A stretch of 51,907 bases of DNA from Helcococcus bovis (lineage in GTDB: Bacteria; Bacillota; Clostridia; Tissierellales; Peptoniphilaceae). Position 1 is the stretch's first letter. Each line of letters opens with the position of its first letter. Location: NCBI RefSeq assembly GCF_046035435.1, contig NZ_JBFNFH010000014.1; one strand, 5' to 3'. Made by a program: the position numbers and the translations under genes. Positions 31,257-39,608 of this stretch are shown here, in pieces. A model generated the notes under the pieces. That model did not search any database and had not been told where the DNA came from. It saw only the letters and a list, made by a program, of their open reading frames with translations.

Positions 31257-31559
31257 ATGTCAAGAGATAAGAGATATAAAAGTGTAGCGTGGAGAAATCT
31301 CCGCAAGTTAGTATTACAACGTGATAATTTTTTATGTCAACAGTCCAAACGATTTGGCAAGACAAGACCAGCAGAAATGGTGCATCACATCTTTCCAGCT
31401 GATGAATATCCGCATTTGTTCTATAACATCAACAATTTAATATCGTTATCAAATATCGAGCATAACAAGCTCCACGACAGAGAGAGTAAGAAGATGACAG
31501 ACGAGGGCAAGAAGTTACAACAACGTTATAAAAATATCATTTTTAAAAATTATAAATAA
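31257..31559 (+). CDS. HNH endonuclease of the packaging module
   Basis: 100 residues with an HNH fold: 'WRNLRKLVLQRDNFLC', 'AEMVHHIFPADEYPHLFYN', 'NNLISLSNIEHNKLHD', with His-His, Asn and His ligands visible. In HK97-type phages the HNH protein next to the terminase is needed for cos cleavage. A GGAAG ribosome site is present. Full length for this family. Confidence 0.93.
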   Translation: MSRDKRYKSVAWRNLRKLVLQRDNFLCQQSKRFGKTRPAEMVHHIFPADEYPHLFYNINNLISLSNIEHNKLHDRESKKMTDEGKKLQQRYKNIIFKNYK

Positions 31560-31616
31560 TCTACCCCCCTTAAAAAATGGCGAAATTGCAACGCTTATAG
31601 GACCGGTGGGGGTAGA
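31560..31616 (+). other. Candidate cos/packaging site
   Basis: TCTACCCCC (31560-31568) and GGGGGTAGA (31608-31616) are perfect complements framing a stretch that ends in AGGACCGGTGGGGG. GC-rich inverted arms of this kind between HNH and small terminase genes are the usual place of cos sites in cohesive-ended siphoviruses. The exact nick positions cannot be read from sequence. Confidence 0.6.
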
Positions 31617-31660
31617 CACGTATATAAAAGGAACTTTTTAACAAAAAGGGGTGTAGAACT

Positions 31661-32020
31661 ATGGCTAAAACAAAAAAACAATACATCAATTTAATAAAAC
31701 GACAATTAAAAAATTTAGGTACTTATGAGAAGGAATTTGACGAAATCATATTCATATACGCTGGACTATTGGCACAGTATAATCAATTTGAATTGCAATT
31801 TGAAGAGTCAGGGTACCAAATCGAAGAAGAGTACACGAATAAAGCTGGAGCAACCAATATGAGAAAAGTGCCTTTGTATAGTGCAATGGAATCATTAAGA
31901 AAAGATATAGTAACTTATTCCGATAGACTAGGGCTTAATGTAAAAGCTATGGAAGGTATAACTGTTGAACGAAAATCTACTTCCAAATTAGAATTGGTAT
32001 TAGGGGCATTAAATGAATAA
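31661..32020 (+). CDS. Terminase small subunit (P27 family)
   Basis: 119 residues; 'KQYINLIKRQLKNLGTYEKE' and the C-terminal 'TVERKSTSKLELVLGALN' match P27-type small terminases that recognise the packaging site. Overlaps the large subunit by 8 bases. The ribosome site is AAAGGGGTG. Confidence 0.88.
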   Translation: MAKTKKQYINLIKRQLKNLGTYEKEFDEIIFIYAGLLAQYNQFELQFEESGYQIEEEYTNKAGATNMRKVPLYSAMESLRKDIVTYSDRLGLNVKAMEGITVERKSTSKLELVLGALNE

Positions 32021-33734
32021 GAAACCTAAAAATTTTGATATTGTAATGAATTACTGCAACGGGGTGATTAATGGTGAAATCAAGGTGAATAAGGAAAGAC
32101 TATTAGGAGTTCAAAGATTTTTAAGGGGTTTAAATGATGAAAGGTACGATTTTAGACCTGAGGAAGCAGAAAAACTTATTTTTTTAATTGAAAATACAAT
32201 AGTTCACAGGCAAGGTGAAAATTTAGAAGGACAGTCAATGCGGGGGCGTCCTTTTTTATTGCAACCATTTCAAAAGTTTATAGTTTATGACTTGATAGGA
32301 TTTTGGCTTAAGGGGAAGGACATTAGAAGATTTAAGGAAAGTTTTATCTATATTCCTAGAAAAAATAGTAAGACAACATTTAGCAGCGCTTTAGCTTGGG
32401 GGTTGAGTTTATACAATATGAAATCTGGTGCTAAATGCTACATTGTAGCTAATGCCATGCAACAAGCTAGAGAAAGTTTTGATTTTATTAAGTACAACAT
32501 AAATCAAATGGGGGAAGTTAAAAATTTTAGGATTCTTGATTCAAATGTAGAACGCAGTATAGAACGTGAATTTGAGAGTGGGTCAATTAGAATTCAAGCA
32601 TTGGCAAGTTCGGTTGATAGACAAGATTCATTAAATAGTAACATTGCAATAGCTGATGAGTTGCATGCTTACAAAAACAGTAAACAATACGACATTATCA
32701 AGGAATCTATGAAGGCTTATTCTAATAAGTTGATGATTGGTATTACCACTGCAGGAGATAATGTAAATTCATTTTGTTATAAGAGGTTACAATATTGTAA
32801 AAAAGTTCTTGAAGGTGTTTTTGAAGATGAACAGTATCATATTTTCATAGCTAAAGCTGATGAAGATGATGAAGGAAACGTTGATTACACAAATCCGTTA
32901 GAACACGAAAAAGCGAATCCTATGTATGGAATAACAATTAGACCTAATGATATATTAAATGATTCTTTACAAGCACAAAATGATCCGCAAGCTAGAAAAA
33001 ACTTTTTAGCTAAATCATTAAACATTTATACATCAAGTACAAAATCATACTTTAATATTGATACATTCAGAACATCTGACAATAAGTATGAATGGACTTT
33101 AGAAGAGCTTGCTTCATTGCCTATTACATGGTTTGGTGGAGCAGATTTATCTAAAATGCACGACTTAACTGCAACTGCTTTAGTTGGAGAATATAATGGA
33201 GTTTTAATTGTTGTTACGCACGCATTTTTCCCAATTACAAGAGCTTACTTAAAAGCTGATGAGGATAATATACCTCTTTTTGGTTGGCAAGATGACGGTC
33301 ACTTAACTATGACTAATACGGACATTGTAAATTATAGTGATGTTGTTAAATGGTTTAAGGAAATGAAATCAAAAGGATTTAATATTAAACAAATTGGGTT
33401 TGATAGAAAATTTGCTGAAGAATTTTACTTAATGATGAAAAAAGAAGGTTTTAACGTGGTTGATGAACCGCAATTATATATTAATAAAACAAAAGGATTT
33501 AGAAGAATTGAACAAAAAGCAATTAGTAAACAGTTATATTATTTACATTCAGAAGCTTATGAATATTGTGTAGAGAACGTACACGGAATAGAAAAAACAG
33601 ATGATATGATCCAATACGAAAAGGTGCAACCTAATATGAGAATTGACTTATTTGATGCTTCAGTTTTTGCTACCGTTCGTTTAATAAATGATATGAGTAA
33701 GAGAGAGGCATTAAAAGCCTTTTTAGAAAATTAA
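32013..33734 (+). CDS. Terminase large subunit
   Basis: 573 residues; ATPase-nuclease motor that cuts and pumps DNA into the capsid. Adenine-binding 'LLQPFQKFIVYDLIGF', Walker A-like 'YIPRKNSKTTFSSALAWGL' (about 112-130), Walker B 'IAIADELHAY' (about 208-217) and the nuclease 'FGGADLSKMHDLTA' with its metal-binding aspartates are visible. Typical length for HK97-like terminases (Terminase_1 family). Translation coupled to the small subunit. Confidence 0.96.
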   Translation: MNKKPKNFDIVMNYCNGVINGEIKVNKERLLGVQRFLRGLNDERYDFRPEEAEKLIFLIENTIVHRQGENLEGQSMRGRPFLLQPFQKFIVYDLIGFWLKGKDIRRFKESFIYIPRKNSKTTFSSALAWGLSLYNMKSGAKCYIVANAMQQARESFDFIKYNINQMGEVKNFRILDSNVERSIEREFESGSIRIQALASSVDRQDSLNSNIAIADELHAYKNSKQYDIIKESMKAYSNKLMIGITTAGDNVNSFCYKRLQYCKKVLEGVFEDEQYHIFIAKADEDDEGNVDYTNPLEHEKANPMYGITIRPNDILNDSLQAQNDPQARKNFLAKSLNIYTSSTKSYFNIDTFRTSDNKYEWTLEELASLPITWFGGADLSKMHDLTATALVGEYNGVLIVVTHAFFPITRAYLKADEDNIPLFGWQDDGHLTMTNTDIVNYSDVVKWFKEMKSKGFNIKQIGFDRKFAEEFYLMMKKEGFNVVDEPQLYINKTKGFRRIEQKAISKQLYYLHSEAYEYCVENVHGIEKTDDMIQYEKVQPNMRIDLFDASVFATVRLINDMSKREALKAFLEN

Positions 33735-33747
33735 GAAAGGAGGTAAT

Positions 33748-34968
33748 ATGTTTGAATTTTTGAGAAAAAGCGAAAAAAAAGAAGTTAAACCTTATAACAA
33801 AGTAGTTCTTGAAAATTGGATAGAGAACACTTGTCCACCAGTCGGTTATATTAGGCTATCTGATAGTCCTGAAGTAAAATCTGGAATTGAAAAAATTGCT
33901 GAAATAGTTTCTTTAATGACTATTCATTTAATGAATAACACGGAAAATGGGGATAAGCGAGTAAAAAATGGATTGTCAAGGAAAATAGATATTAATCCTA
34001 ACAAATACATGAGTAGACAACTTTTTATAAGTTGGATAGTTCAAGAAATGTTATTGAATGGCAATGCTTTAGTGTTACCTAAAATAAGATATAGAAGTGA
34101 CACTAATTATTTAGAAGATTTAATCCCTATTCCTTATAGTAAATATTCAATCGAATCTTCAGCAAAAGATTACGGATATGTAGTTAGAACTTATGAGAAG
34201 TTTAACAAACAAAAAATTTATGAAGATGATGAAATATTAAACTTTAGATTTAATCCTGATATTTCAAAACCTTGGATAGGTAAATCTCAAGAAGTTATCT
34301 TGAGAGATTTTATTGATAATTTAGGACAAGCTAATAAGACGACTAAAGACTTTATGCAAAATAAAATGATTCCTAATATTATCGTTAAAGTTCAAGGGAT
34401 GACCGATAACATGAATACCGAAAAAGGCAGAGATGAACTTGAAAAAAGATTTTTACAACGAAGTAAAAGTGGGCAACCTTGGATCATTCCTAGTGAATTA
34501 ATGGCTGTAGAACAGATTAAACCCATCACACTTCAAGATATAGCTATTGATAAGACTGTAAAATTAAATAAAGAAAGCGTGGCAAGTATTCTTGGAATAC
34601 CTGCTTTTTTATTGGGTGTAGGGCAATTTAATCAAAGTGAGTATAACAACTTCGTTAAAACTAAAGTTTCTGTAATTTGTAAAGCTATAGAACAAGAATT
34701 AACTAAAAAGATTTTGATTAGTCAAGATTTATATTTCAAATTCAATATAGCTAGTTTACTTAATTATGATTTGCCTGAACTTGCGAATGTGTTCGGAAAT
34801 CTTTATAAACTGGGAGTTGTCACAGGTAATGAAGTTAGAGATAAATTAGGAATGAGTACAATTGACGGATTAGATGAACTTGTAATTCTTGAAAACTTTA
34901 TTCCTAAAGATAAAATCGGTAACCAAAGTAAAATAAATGAAAAAACGTTACAGGAAGGAGGTGTGTAG
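33748..34968 (+). CDS. Portal protein (HK97 family)
   Basis: 406 residues. 'NGNALVLPKIRYRS', 'LRDFIDNLGQANKTTKDFMQ' and 'ESVASILGIPAFLLGVGQFN' are the HK97-type portal pattern. Forms the dodecameric ring at one capsid vertex through which DNA enters. Ribosome site AAAGGAGG. The protease gene starts one base after its stop. Confidence 0.95.
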   Translation: MFEFLRKSEKKEVKPYNKVVLENWIENTCPPVGYIRLSDSPEVKSGIEKIAEIVSLMTIHLMNNTENGDKRVKNGLSRKIDINPNKYMSRQLFISWIVQEMLLNGNALVLPKIRYRSDTNYLEDLIPIPYSKYSIESSAKDYGYVVRTYEKFNKQKIYEDDEILNFRFNPDISKPWIGKSQEVILRDFIDNLGQANKTTKDFMQNKMIPNIIVKVQGMTDNMNTEKGRDELEKRFLQRSKSGQPWIIPSELMAVEQIKPITLQDIAIDKTVKLNKESVASILGIPAFLLGVGQFNQSEYNNFVKTKVSVICKAIEQELTKKILISQDLYFKFNIASLLNYDLPELANVFGNLYKLGVVTGNEVRDKLGMSTIDGLDELVILENFIPKDKIGNQSKINEKTLQEGGV

Positions 34969-35541
34969 ATGGATAGAGAATATCGTAGCATGAGTTCAAA
35001 ATTAGAAATTAGAGCCGATACAGATGAAGATTTAGTTATTGAAGGGTATTTTGCTTTATTTGATGATGAAACGGAATTGTGGAATGGTTATTTTGAAAAA
35101 ATTAATCGTTCAGCATTTGATAAAACATTAAAAGGTGAACCTGATATAAGAGCATTATTCGACCATGATACAGCGAAAATTTTAGGGAGAACTAAAAATA
35201 ATACGTTAGTGTTAAGAGTTGATAAAAAAGGACTTTTTGGACGAATTAAAATAAACCGAAACGATACTGAAGCTATGAATCTTTACGAAAGAGTGAAGAG
35301 AGGAGATATAGATCAGTGTAGTTTTGGTTTTTCTATTTTAGATCAAGATGTGAGAGAAGGAAATAATGGAAGTTATCATGTGGAAATAAGAGATTTAGAA
35401 CTTTTTGAAGTTTCCGTAGTTACATTCCCAGCTTACTCAAATACATCTGTAAGTGCTAGAAAAAAAGATTTTGAAAATCAAAAGAAAAATAACCATGAAG
35501 CATGGAAAAAACGAATGAAGGAGAAATTGAAACAATGTTAA
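34969..35541 (+). CDS. Prohead maturation protease (HK97 family)
   Basis: 190 residues. 'LVIEGYFALFDDETELWNGY' and 'ALFDHDTAKILGRT' with catalytic His66, and 'GDIDQCSFGFSI' with Ser118, identify the U35 prohead protease. It trims the delta domain from the capsid protein during maturation. The ribosome site AAGGAGG lies in the portal gene's end. Overlaps the capsid start by 7 bases. Confidence 0.95.
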   Translation: MDREYRSMSSKLEIRADTDEDLVIEGYFALFDDETELWNGYFEKINRSAFDKTLKGEPDIRALFDHDTAKILGRTKNNTLVLRVDKKGLFGRIKINRNDTEAMNLYERVKRGDIDQCSFGFSILDQDVREGNNGSYHVEIRDLELFEVSVVTFPAYSNTSVSARKKDFENQKKNNHEAWKKRMKEKLKQC

Positions 35542-36809
35542 AGCAAATTTTATTAAAAAGAAAAGCTAAACAATTGGAAACAAATTTACAAGATTTGTTA
35601 AAAAGAGAAGAAGACTTGCAAGAACAAGAAAGAAAATTAGCTGAAGAAATTGAAACATCAACAGAACAATTATCTGATGAAGCAAGAGAAGCAATTGAAG
35701 AAACAGCTGATGAAATGGAAAAAACAAAGGCTGATTTAGTAGAAGAAAAAGTGAAAATTCAAGCTGAATTAGATGAAATAAACAAAAAATTAGCTGAATT
35801 AGATTCAGAGGAAGAAAAAGAAGAACCTGAAGAAAGACAGGTTGGAAAAATTATCGAAAAAAGAGGAGATAAATATATGGGAGTAATGAATATGGAAAGA
35901 AGAGAACAATTAAGGGACTTAATCCAAAACGATGAAAACAAAAGATTTTTCGAAGATGTTAAGAATGTTGTCTTAAGACAGGCGGAAACTACATTAACGA
36001 AAAAAGAATTATTAATTCCAGAGGAAGTTTTTACTTTTATAAATCAAGAAGTTTTAAATTATGGGGAAGTCATTAATTTAGTACACAGAATTAATCTTAA
36101 AGGAAAAGGAAGAATAGTTTTTAATGCAGGGACTCCAACATTACAATGGACTGAAGCATGTGAATCATTACAAGAAGCTACACTTGGAGAATTTAAACAA
36201 ATAGAACTTGATAATTTCAAGTTAGGTGGTTATGTATTCCTATGCAAAGCATTTGTTGAGGATGCAATTATTTCAATTGCCGATTATATAATTAAAGAAT
36301 TTGCTTATGCAATAGCTGTATCATTAGATAATGCGATTATTAACGGTACAGGGACAAAACAACCGGAAGGAATAACAAAAGTTGTAACGGATAGTAAAAA
36401 AGTTAAAAATATTTTAGGAGTTTTAGGATTAGTAGGTGATTTAAATGAAAGGGCAAAAAATATTACATTGGTAACAAATAGAAAAACATATTATCAATAC
36501 ATTTTGCCAGAAACATACGGAAAAGATTCAAATGGTAAAATAGTTTATGGTTTAGGTCAAACTTTACCTGATGGAACAAAAATTGTTATTTCAAATGCTG
36601 TAAAAGATAAGCAGTTTATAGTTGGTGATTTTTATGCTGGATATAAGTTAGGTATAAGAAAAGAAATGACATTTGATTCAACAGATCAAGTAAGATGGAT
36701 TGAAGAACAAATCGGATATAAAACATCAGGACGATATGATGGTAAAGTTGCAGACAAAACATATTTTGCTTTAGGTGAATTTGAAGTGGATGAAGTACTG
36801 GAAATGTAA
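35535..36809 (+). CDS. Major capsid protein (HK97 fold)
   Basis: 424 residues from the ATG at 35535 (site AAGGAGA); an in-frame ATG at 35502 lies before that site. Residues about 1-115 are a long charged coiled coil, the scaffolding delta domain removed by the protease; the cut is probably near 'EKRGDKYMGVMN'. The mature shell domain shows 'LLIPEEVFTFINQEV', 'GKGRIVFNAGTPTLQW' and 'NAIINGTGTKQPEGI', typical of Phage_capsid proteins. Confidence 0.95.
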   Translation: MLKQILLKRKAKQLETNLQDLLKREEDLQEQERKLAEEIETSTEQLSDEAREAIEETADEMEKTKADLVEEKVKIQAELDEINKKLAELDSEEEKEEPEERQVGKIIEKRGDKYMGVMNMERREQLRDLIQNDENKRFFEDVKNVVLRQAETTLTKKELLIPEEVFTFINQEVLNYGEVINLVHRINLKGKGRIVFNAGTPTLQWTEACESLQEATLGEFKQIELDNFKLGGYVFLCKAFVEDAIISIADYIIKEFAYAIAVSLDNAIINGTGTKQPEGITKVVTDSKKVKNILGVLGLVGDLNERAKNITLVTNRKTYYQYILPETYGKDSNGKIVYGLGQTLPDGTKIVISNAVKDKQFIVGDFYAGYKLGIRKEMTFDSTDQVRWIEEQIGYKTSGRYDGKVADKTYFALGEFEVDEVLEM

Positions 36810-36822
36810 TTAGGAGGTTTTA

Positions 36823-36984
36823 ATGAAAATTAAAGTTTTAAAATCGTTCAAGGATTTAAAAGAAAACAGACAGGTTGAAGTTGGCGAAGAATACATCGTA
36901 TCTAAAGCTAGATTTCAGGAAATGCAAGAAAAACAATCAAAGACAGAATATGTTTATGTAGAAGAAGTTAAAGAGGATAAATAG
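36823..36984 (+). CDS. Small head-region protein
   Basis: 53 residues, 'MKIKVLKSFKDLKENRQVEV', 'GEEYIVSKARFQEMQEKQ'. Begins after a TAGGAGG site, immediately behind the capsid gene. Small proteins like this often follow the capsid gene; it may be a head decoration or hinge factor, but no family is assigned. A short hairpin (GAGGA/TCCTC) plus T's covers its end. Confidence 0.7.
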   Translation: MKIKVLKSFKDLKENRQVEVGEEYIVSKARFQEMQEKQSKTEYVYVEEVKEDK

Positions 36985-36999
36985 TCCTCTTTTTCTTTT
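36973..36999 (+). terminator. Weak hairpin and T run in the head operon
   Basis: GAGGA (36973-36977) and TCCTC (36985-36989) followed by TTTTTCTTTTT. Short stem; it may only lower downstream expression relative to the capsid protein. Confidence 0.45.
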
Positions 37000-37020
37000 T
37001 AGAAAAAAGGGAGGATTATT

Positions 37021-37359
37021 TTGAAAGATGAAAAAATACTTGAATTGGTAAAAATGGTAAAGCTAAAAGCTGGTATATCCATTGATGAGAAAGATGATTA
37101 TATTGAGTTTATCGTAAAAGGTGTAATCGAAGAAATTAAAAATATTCACGGAATAGTAGATTTAGATATTGAAAATAGAATTGATGATTTTTCATTAGTA
37201 CTTGATTATTCTGAATGGAGATACTCTTCACGTGGAGAGGGTGGATATTTTGAGTTTAGAGCTCCAAACGGGGAGGGGGCAAACATTATGCCTCAACATC
37301 TTGCTTGGAGATTAAAAAATAGATATTTAATGATGAAAAAGGTGGTAGAGAATGAGTAA
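37021..37359 (+). CDS. Head-tail connector protein (gp6-like)
   Basis: 112 residues starting at TTG, which is well placed after GGGAGG. 'LKAGISIDEKDDYIEFIVKG' at the N-terminus is the helical gp6-like adaptor pattern, and 'QHLAWRLKNRYLMMK' closes it. Sits below the portal in HK97-like phages. Overlaps the next gene by 8 bases. Confidence 0.8.
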   Translation: MKDEKILELVKMVKLKAGISIDEKDDYIEFIVKGVIEEIKNIHGIVDLDIENRIDDFSLVLDYSEWRYSSRGEGGYFEFRAPNGEGANIMPQHLAWRLKNRYLMMKKVVENE

Positions 37360-37693
37360 TTTTGCACAAAACTACACGTTTAATGAAATTGTATTTCTAA
37401 TTGATGAGAATGTTGAAGGAAATGACAAGTACGGAAATCCTATTATAAAAACTAACGAAACAAAGCTTTTTTGTAATGTTTCAGGAGTAAAAAGACAAGA
37501 ATTTTACAATGCTGGAACTCAAGGGTATAAAGCTAGTTTTAATGTTGTAATAAATGATTTTGAATTTAAAGGACAAGAAAAAGTAAGGTATTTAGATAAA
37601 GAATATTTTATTATTAAAACTTATCCTTTAAGAAACGGGATCCTTGAACTTACTTTAGGAGAAAAGGTAGGGAGTATAAATGACACTTTATGA
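37352..37693 (+). CDS. Head closure/head-tail adaptor
   Basis: 113 residues: 'NEIVFLIDENVEGNDKYGNP', 'FNVVINDFEFKGQEKVRYLD', 'EYFIIKTYPLRNGILELTLG'. This all-beta pattern is that of SPP1 gp16-like head closure proteins. Order in the operon agrees. Overlaps the next gene by 14 bases. Confidence 0.78.
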   Translation: MSNFAQNYTFNEIVFLIDENVEGNDKYGNPIIKTNETKLFCNVSGVKRQEFYNAGTQGYKASFNVVINDFEFKGQEKVRYLDKEYFIIKTYPLRNGILELTLGEKVGSINDTL

Positions 37694-37982
37694 AATTTTA
37701 AATAAAGATTTAGATATACCTTTAACTTACAAAAGAATAAAAGACCCTATCAATCCTCCGTTTATAGCTTACATTGGAATCGGACAGGCTAGAATGTTTG
37801 CTGATGATACTGTTTATGTTAAAGAAAATAGATACAGGCTTGAATATTACTTCACTAAAAAAGATGAAGAGTTAGAAGATAAGCTTGAAAATACATTACT
37901 TGCTAATGGATATATTTACTCTAAAAGTGAAGATATATTCATCGAGAGTGAAAATGTATTTATTATATATTACGAAATTTAG
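37680..37982 (+). CDS. Phage tail-terminator-like or neck protein
   Basis: 100 residues: 'PLTYKRIKDPINPPFIAYIG' followed by 'YRLEYYFTKKDEELEDKLEN'. The fold pattern and position between head closure and gp10-like genes suggest a neck or tail-terminator protein. The family name cannot be given with certainty. Confidence 0.65.
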   Translation: MTLYEILNKDLDIPLTYKRIKDPINPPFIAYIGIGQARMFADDTVYVKENRYRLEYYFTKKDEELEDKLENTLLANGYIYSKSEDIFIESENVFIIYYEI

Positions 37983-37989
37983 GTGATTT

Positions 37990-38382
37990 ATGAAGTTTTC
38001 AAGATTATCATACGAAATAAACAAAATCTTAAAAGAAGAGGAAGAGAGGGTTGAAAAAGCGATCGATAAGGTAACTAAAAAAGTTAAAAACAATTCTGTT
38101 AAAGAAGTAGCTTTAAAAAGCCCTATAAATCCAAAATCAAGAAAAGAAAGACACTATAAAGATGAATGGACTAGTAGAGTGAAAAAAGGTAGGCTTGTAC
38201 GAGATGTAACAATCCATAATAAACAATACCAACTTACACACTTACTAGAGAATGGACACTTTTCATTCAATCAACATGGTGGTGCTTATGGTTATGTAAA
38301 AGCTAGACCACACATTGCACCAGTTCAAGAAAAAATAGATAAGACTTTTCAAGAAGAATTAATAAAAGAATTAAAACTATAA
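37990..38382 (+). CDS. HK97 gp10-like neck protein
   Basis: 130 residues. A charged helix, then 'KSPINPKSRKERHYKDEW' and 'NKQYQLTHLLENGHFSFNQHG', 'RPHIAPVQEKIDKTFQEEL', the usual HK97 gp10-like (tail component) pattern. Ribosome site TTAGGTG. Confidence 0.85.
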   Translation: MKFSRLSYEINKILKEEEERVEKAIDKVTKKVKNNSVKEVALKSPINPKSRKERHYKDEWTSRVKKGRLVRDVTIHNKQYQLTHLLENGHFSFNQHGGAYGYVKARPHIAPVQEKIDKTFQEELIKELKL

Positions 38383-38393
38383 GGAGATGAAAA

Positions 38394-38993
38394 ATGGCAA
38401 ATGATAAAATAAAGTACGGTTTATCACAAGTACATTACGCAGTTTTAAACGACGAATCAGAAAATACTTATGATACACCTAAACCTATAAAAGGAGCTGT
38501 AAATTTAGCATTAAGTGCTGAAGGTGACACATCAACATTTTACGCAGATAATTCGGCTTATTTTGTAACAAGATTAAATAATGGTTTTTCTGGGGATTTA
38601 GAGGTGGCAAGAATACCAGAAGATTTTTTAACAGAAGTTTTAGGATATGAAAAAGACGAAGCAACTGGAATGTTGTTAGAAGTAGCTAATGCTATACCTA
38701 AAACAGTTGCATTAATGTTTCAATTTGAACAAGATATAAATGCGAAAAGAGTTGTATTATTTAAGGTTGCTGTAGGTAGACCAGGAGTAAATCATAAAAC
38801 AAAAAATGAATCTTTAGAACCTGAAACAGATACTATCCCTATCACTGTAACACCTTTAACAATAAATGATAAAACTTTTACAAAAGGTGTCATAAGTGCA
38901 ACAGATAAAGGGTATGCAGATTTCTTCACTAAGGTTACATTACCCAGTAGTAGCAAAGAAGTAAAGAAGAAAGAAAAAAATTTTGAAATGTAA
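38394..38993 (+). CDS. Major tail protein
   Basis: 199 residues. 'KYGLSQVHYAVLNDESENTY', 'ALSAEGDTSTFYADNSAYF', 'FSGDLEVARIPEDFLTEVLG' match the phi13-type major tail protein, which builds the tail tube. Ribosome site AAGGAGATG. An intrinsic terminator follows at once, typical for a highly expressed tail tube gene. Confidence 0.93.
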   Translation: MANDKIKYGLSQVHYAVLNDESENTYDTPKPIKGAVNLALSAEGDTSTFYADNSAYFVTRLNNGFSGDLEVARIPEDFLTEVLGYEKDEATGMLLEVANAIPKTVALMFQFEQDINAKRVVLFKVAVGRPGVNHKTKNESLEPETDTIPITVTPLTINDKTFTKGVISATDKGYADFFTKVTLPSSSKEVKKKEKNFEM

Positions 38994-38996
38994 TTT

Positions 38997-39022
38997 AAGG
39001 GAGATTAATTCTCCCTTTTTTA
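38997..39022 (+). terminator. Terminator after the major tail gene
   Basis: AAGGGAGA (38997-39004) and TCTCCCTT (39010-39017), 5-base loop, T run. Probably partial, setting the ratio of tail tube to later tail proteins. Confidence 0.85.
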
Positions 39023-39040
39023 TTTGCTAAAGGAGTAAAA

Positions 39041-39370
39041 ATGAAATTAAGAATTAATGAAAATGAAATATTACTAAACAAAAATCAAGGATACATCGGG
39101 GCTTTTGTTTACGAAAAAGAGTTTAACCGTTCATTAACGAATGATTTATTTAAGGTTATAAATACTGGGCAAGCTGAAGATATTTCTTACGATTTCGCCA
39201 CATTTGCAAGACTGGTTTATATATTGGGAGGGTTAAATAAAACTTTTTCATTCGAAGAATTTTTGAATAAAATCCCCTCAAATTATATGTTCATGGAAGA
39301 TTTTGTTGAAGTAATGGAAGTAGCAAGTAAAGCGTATTTGCCCACAGAAAGCCAGTCCGAAGAAAACTAA
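39041..39370 (+). CDS. Tail assembly chaperone, gpG-like
   Basis: 109 residues: 'NENEILLNKNQGYIGAFVYE', 'YDFATFARLVYILGGLNKTF'. Position between major tail and tape measure proteins and the overlap with a second frame identify the gpG chaperone. The frame continues past a likely slip site CCCA (39341-39344). Ribosome site AAAGGAG. Confidence 0.85.
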   Translation: MKLRINENEILLNKNQGYIGAFVYEKEFNRSLTNDLFKVINTGQAEDISYDFATFARLVYILGGLNKTFSFEEFLNKIPSNYMFMEDFVEVMEVASKAYLPTESQSEEN

Positions 39371-39593
39371 AAGTCGTCAAACAGAAAGTATAAACGAACA
39401 TTTAGAATACATATATTTGATGAAGAAATTAGGTTTTTCATTTGAGGAAATGGCTTGTTTTAACGTTCAAGACAGTATAGATTTATTAGATATTTACCTT
39501 GAAGATATGGAAAGACAAAGTGGCACAAGCGAGAAAAAAACACTTGTAAGGGAAGCTACTCAAGAAGATATTGATAAATTTTTAAGTATGTAA
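39345..39593 (+). CDS. Tail assembly chaperone extension (gpT), made by frameshift
   Basis: An 82-codon frame offset +1 from gpG, with no start codon and ribosome site of its own near its beginning. It opens right after CCCA and encodes a basic linker ('KASPKKTKSRQTES'), then 'YLMKKLGFSFEEMACFNVQD' and ends 'EDIDKFLSM'. If prolyl-tRNA slips from CCC to CCA at 39341-39344, a gpGT fusion of about 183 residues results (...AYLP joined to QKASP...). A -2 shift gives the same frame. The extension is upstream of the tape measure gene, as expected. Confidence 0.75.
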   Translation, partial: QKASPKKTKSRQTESINEHLEYIYLMKKLGFSFEEMACFNVQDSIDLLDIYLEDMERQSGTSEKKTLVREATQEDIDKFLSM

Positions 39594-39608
39594 AGAAAGG
39601 AGGTAAAT

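Noticed and set aside
39360..39440. Independent start for the gpT frame (ATG near 39420)
   Set aside because: No ribosome site, and it would drop the conserved linker; frameshift from gpG is the usual expression route.
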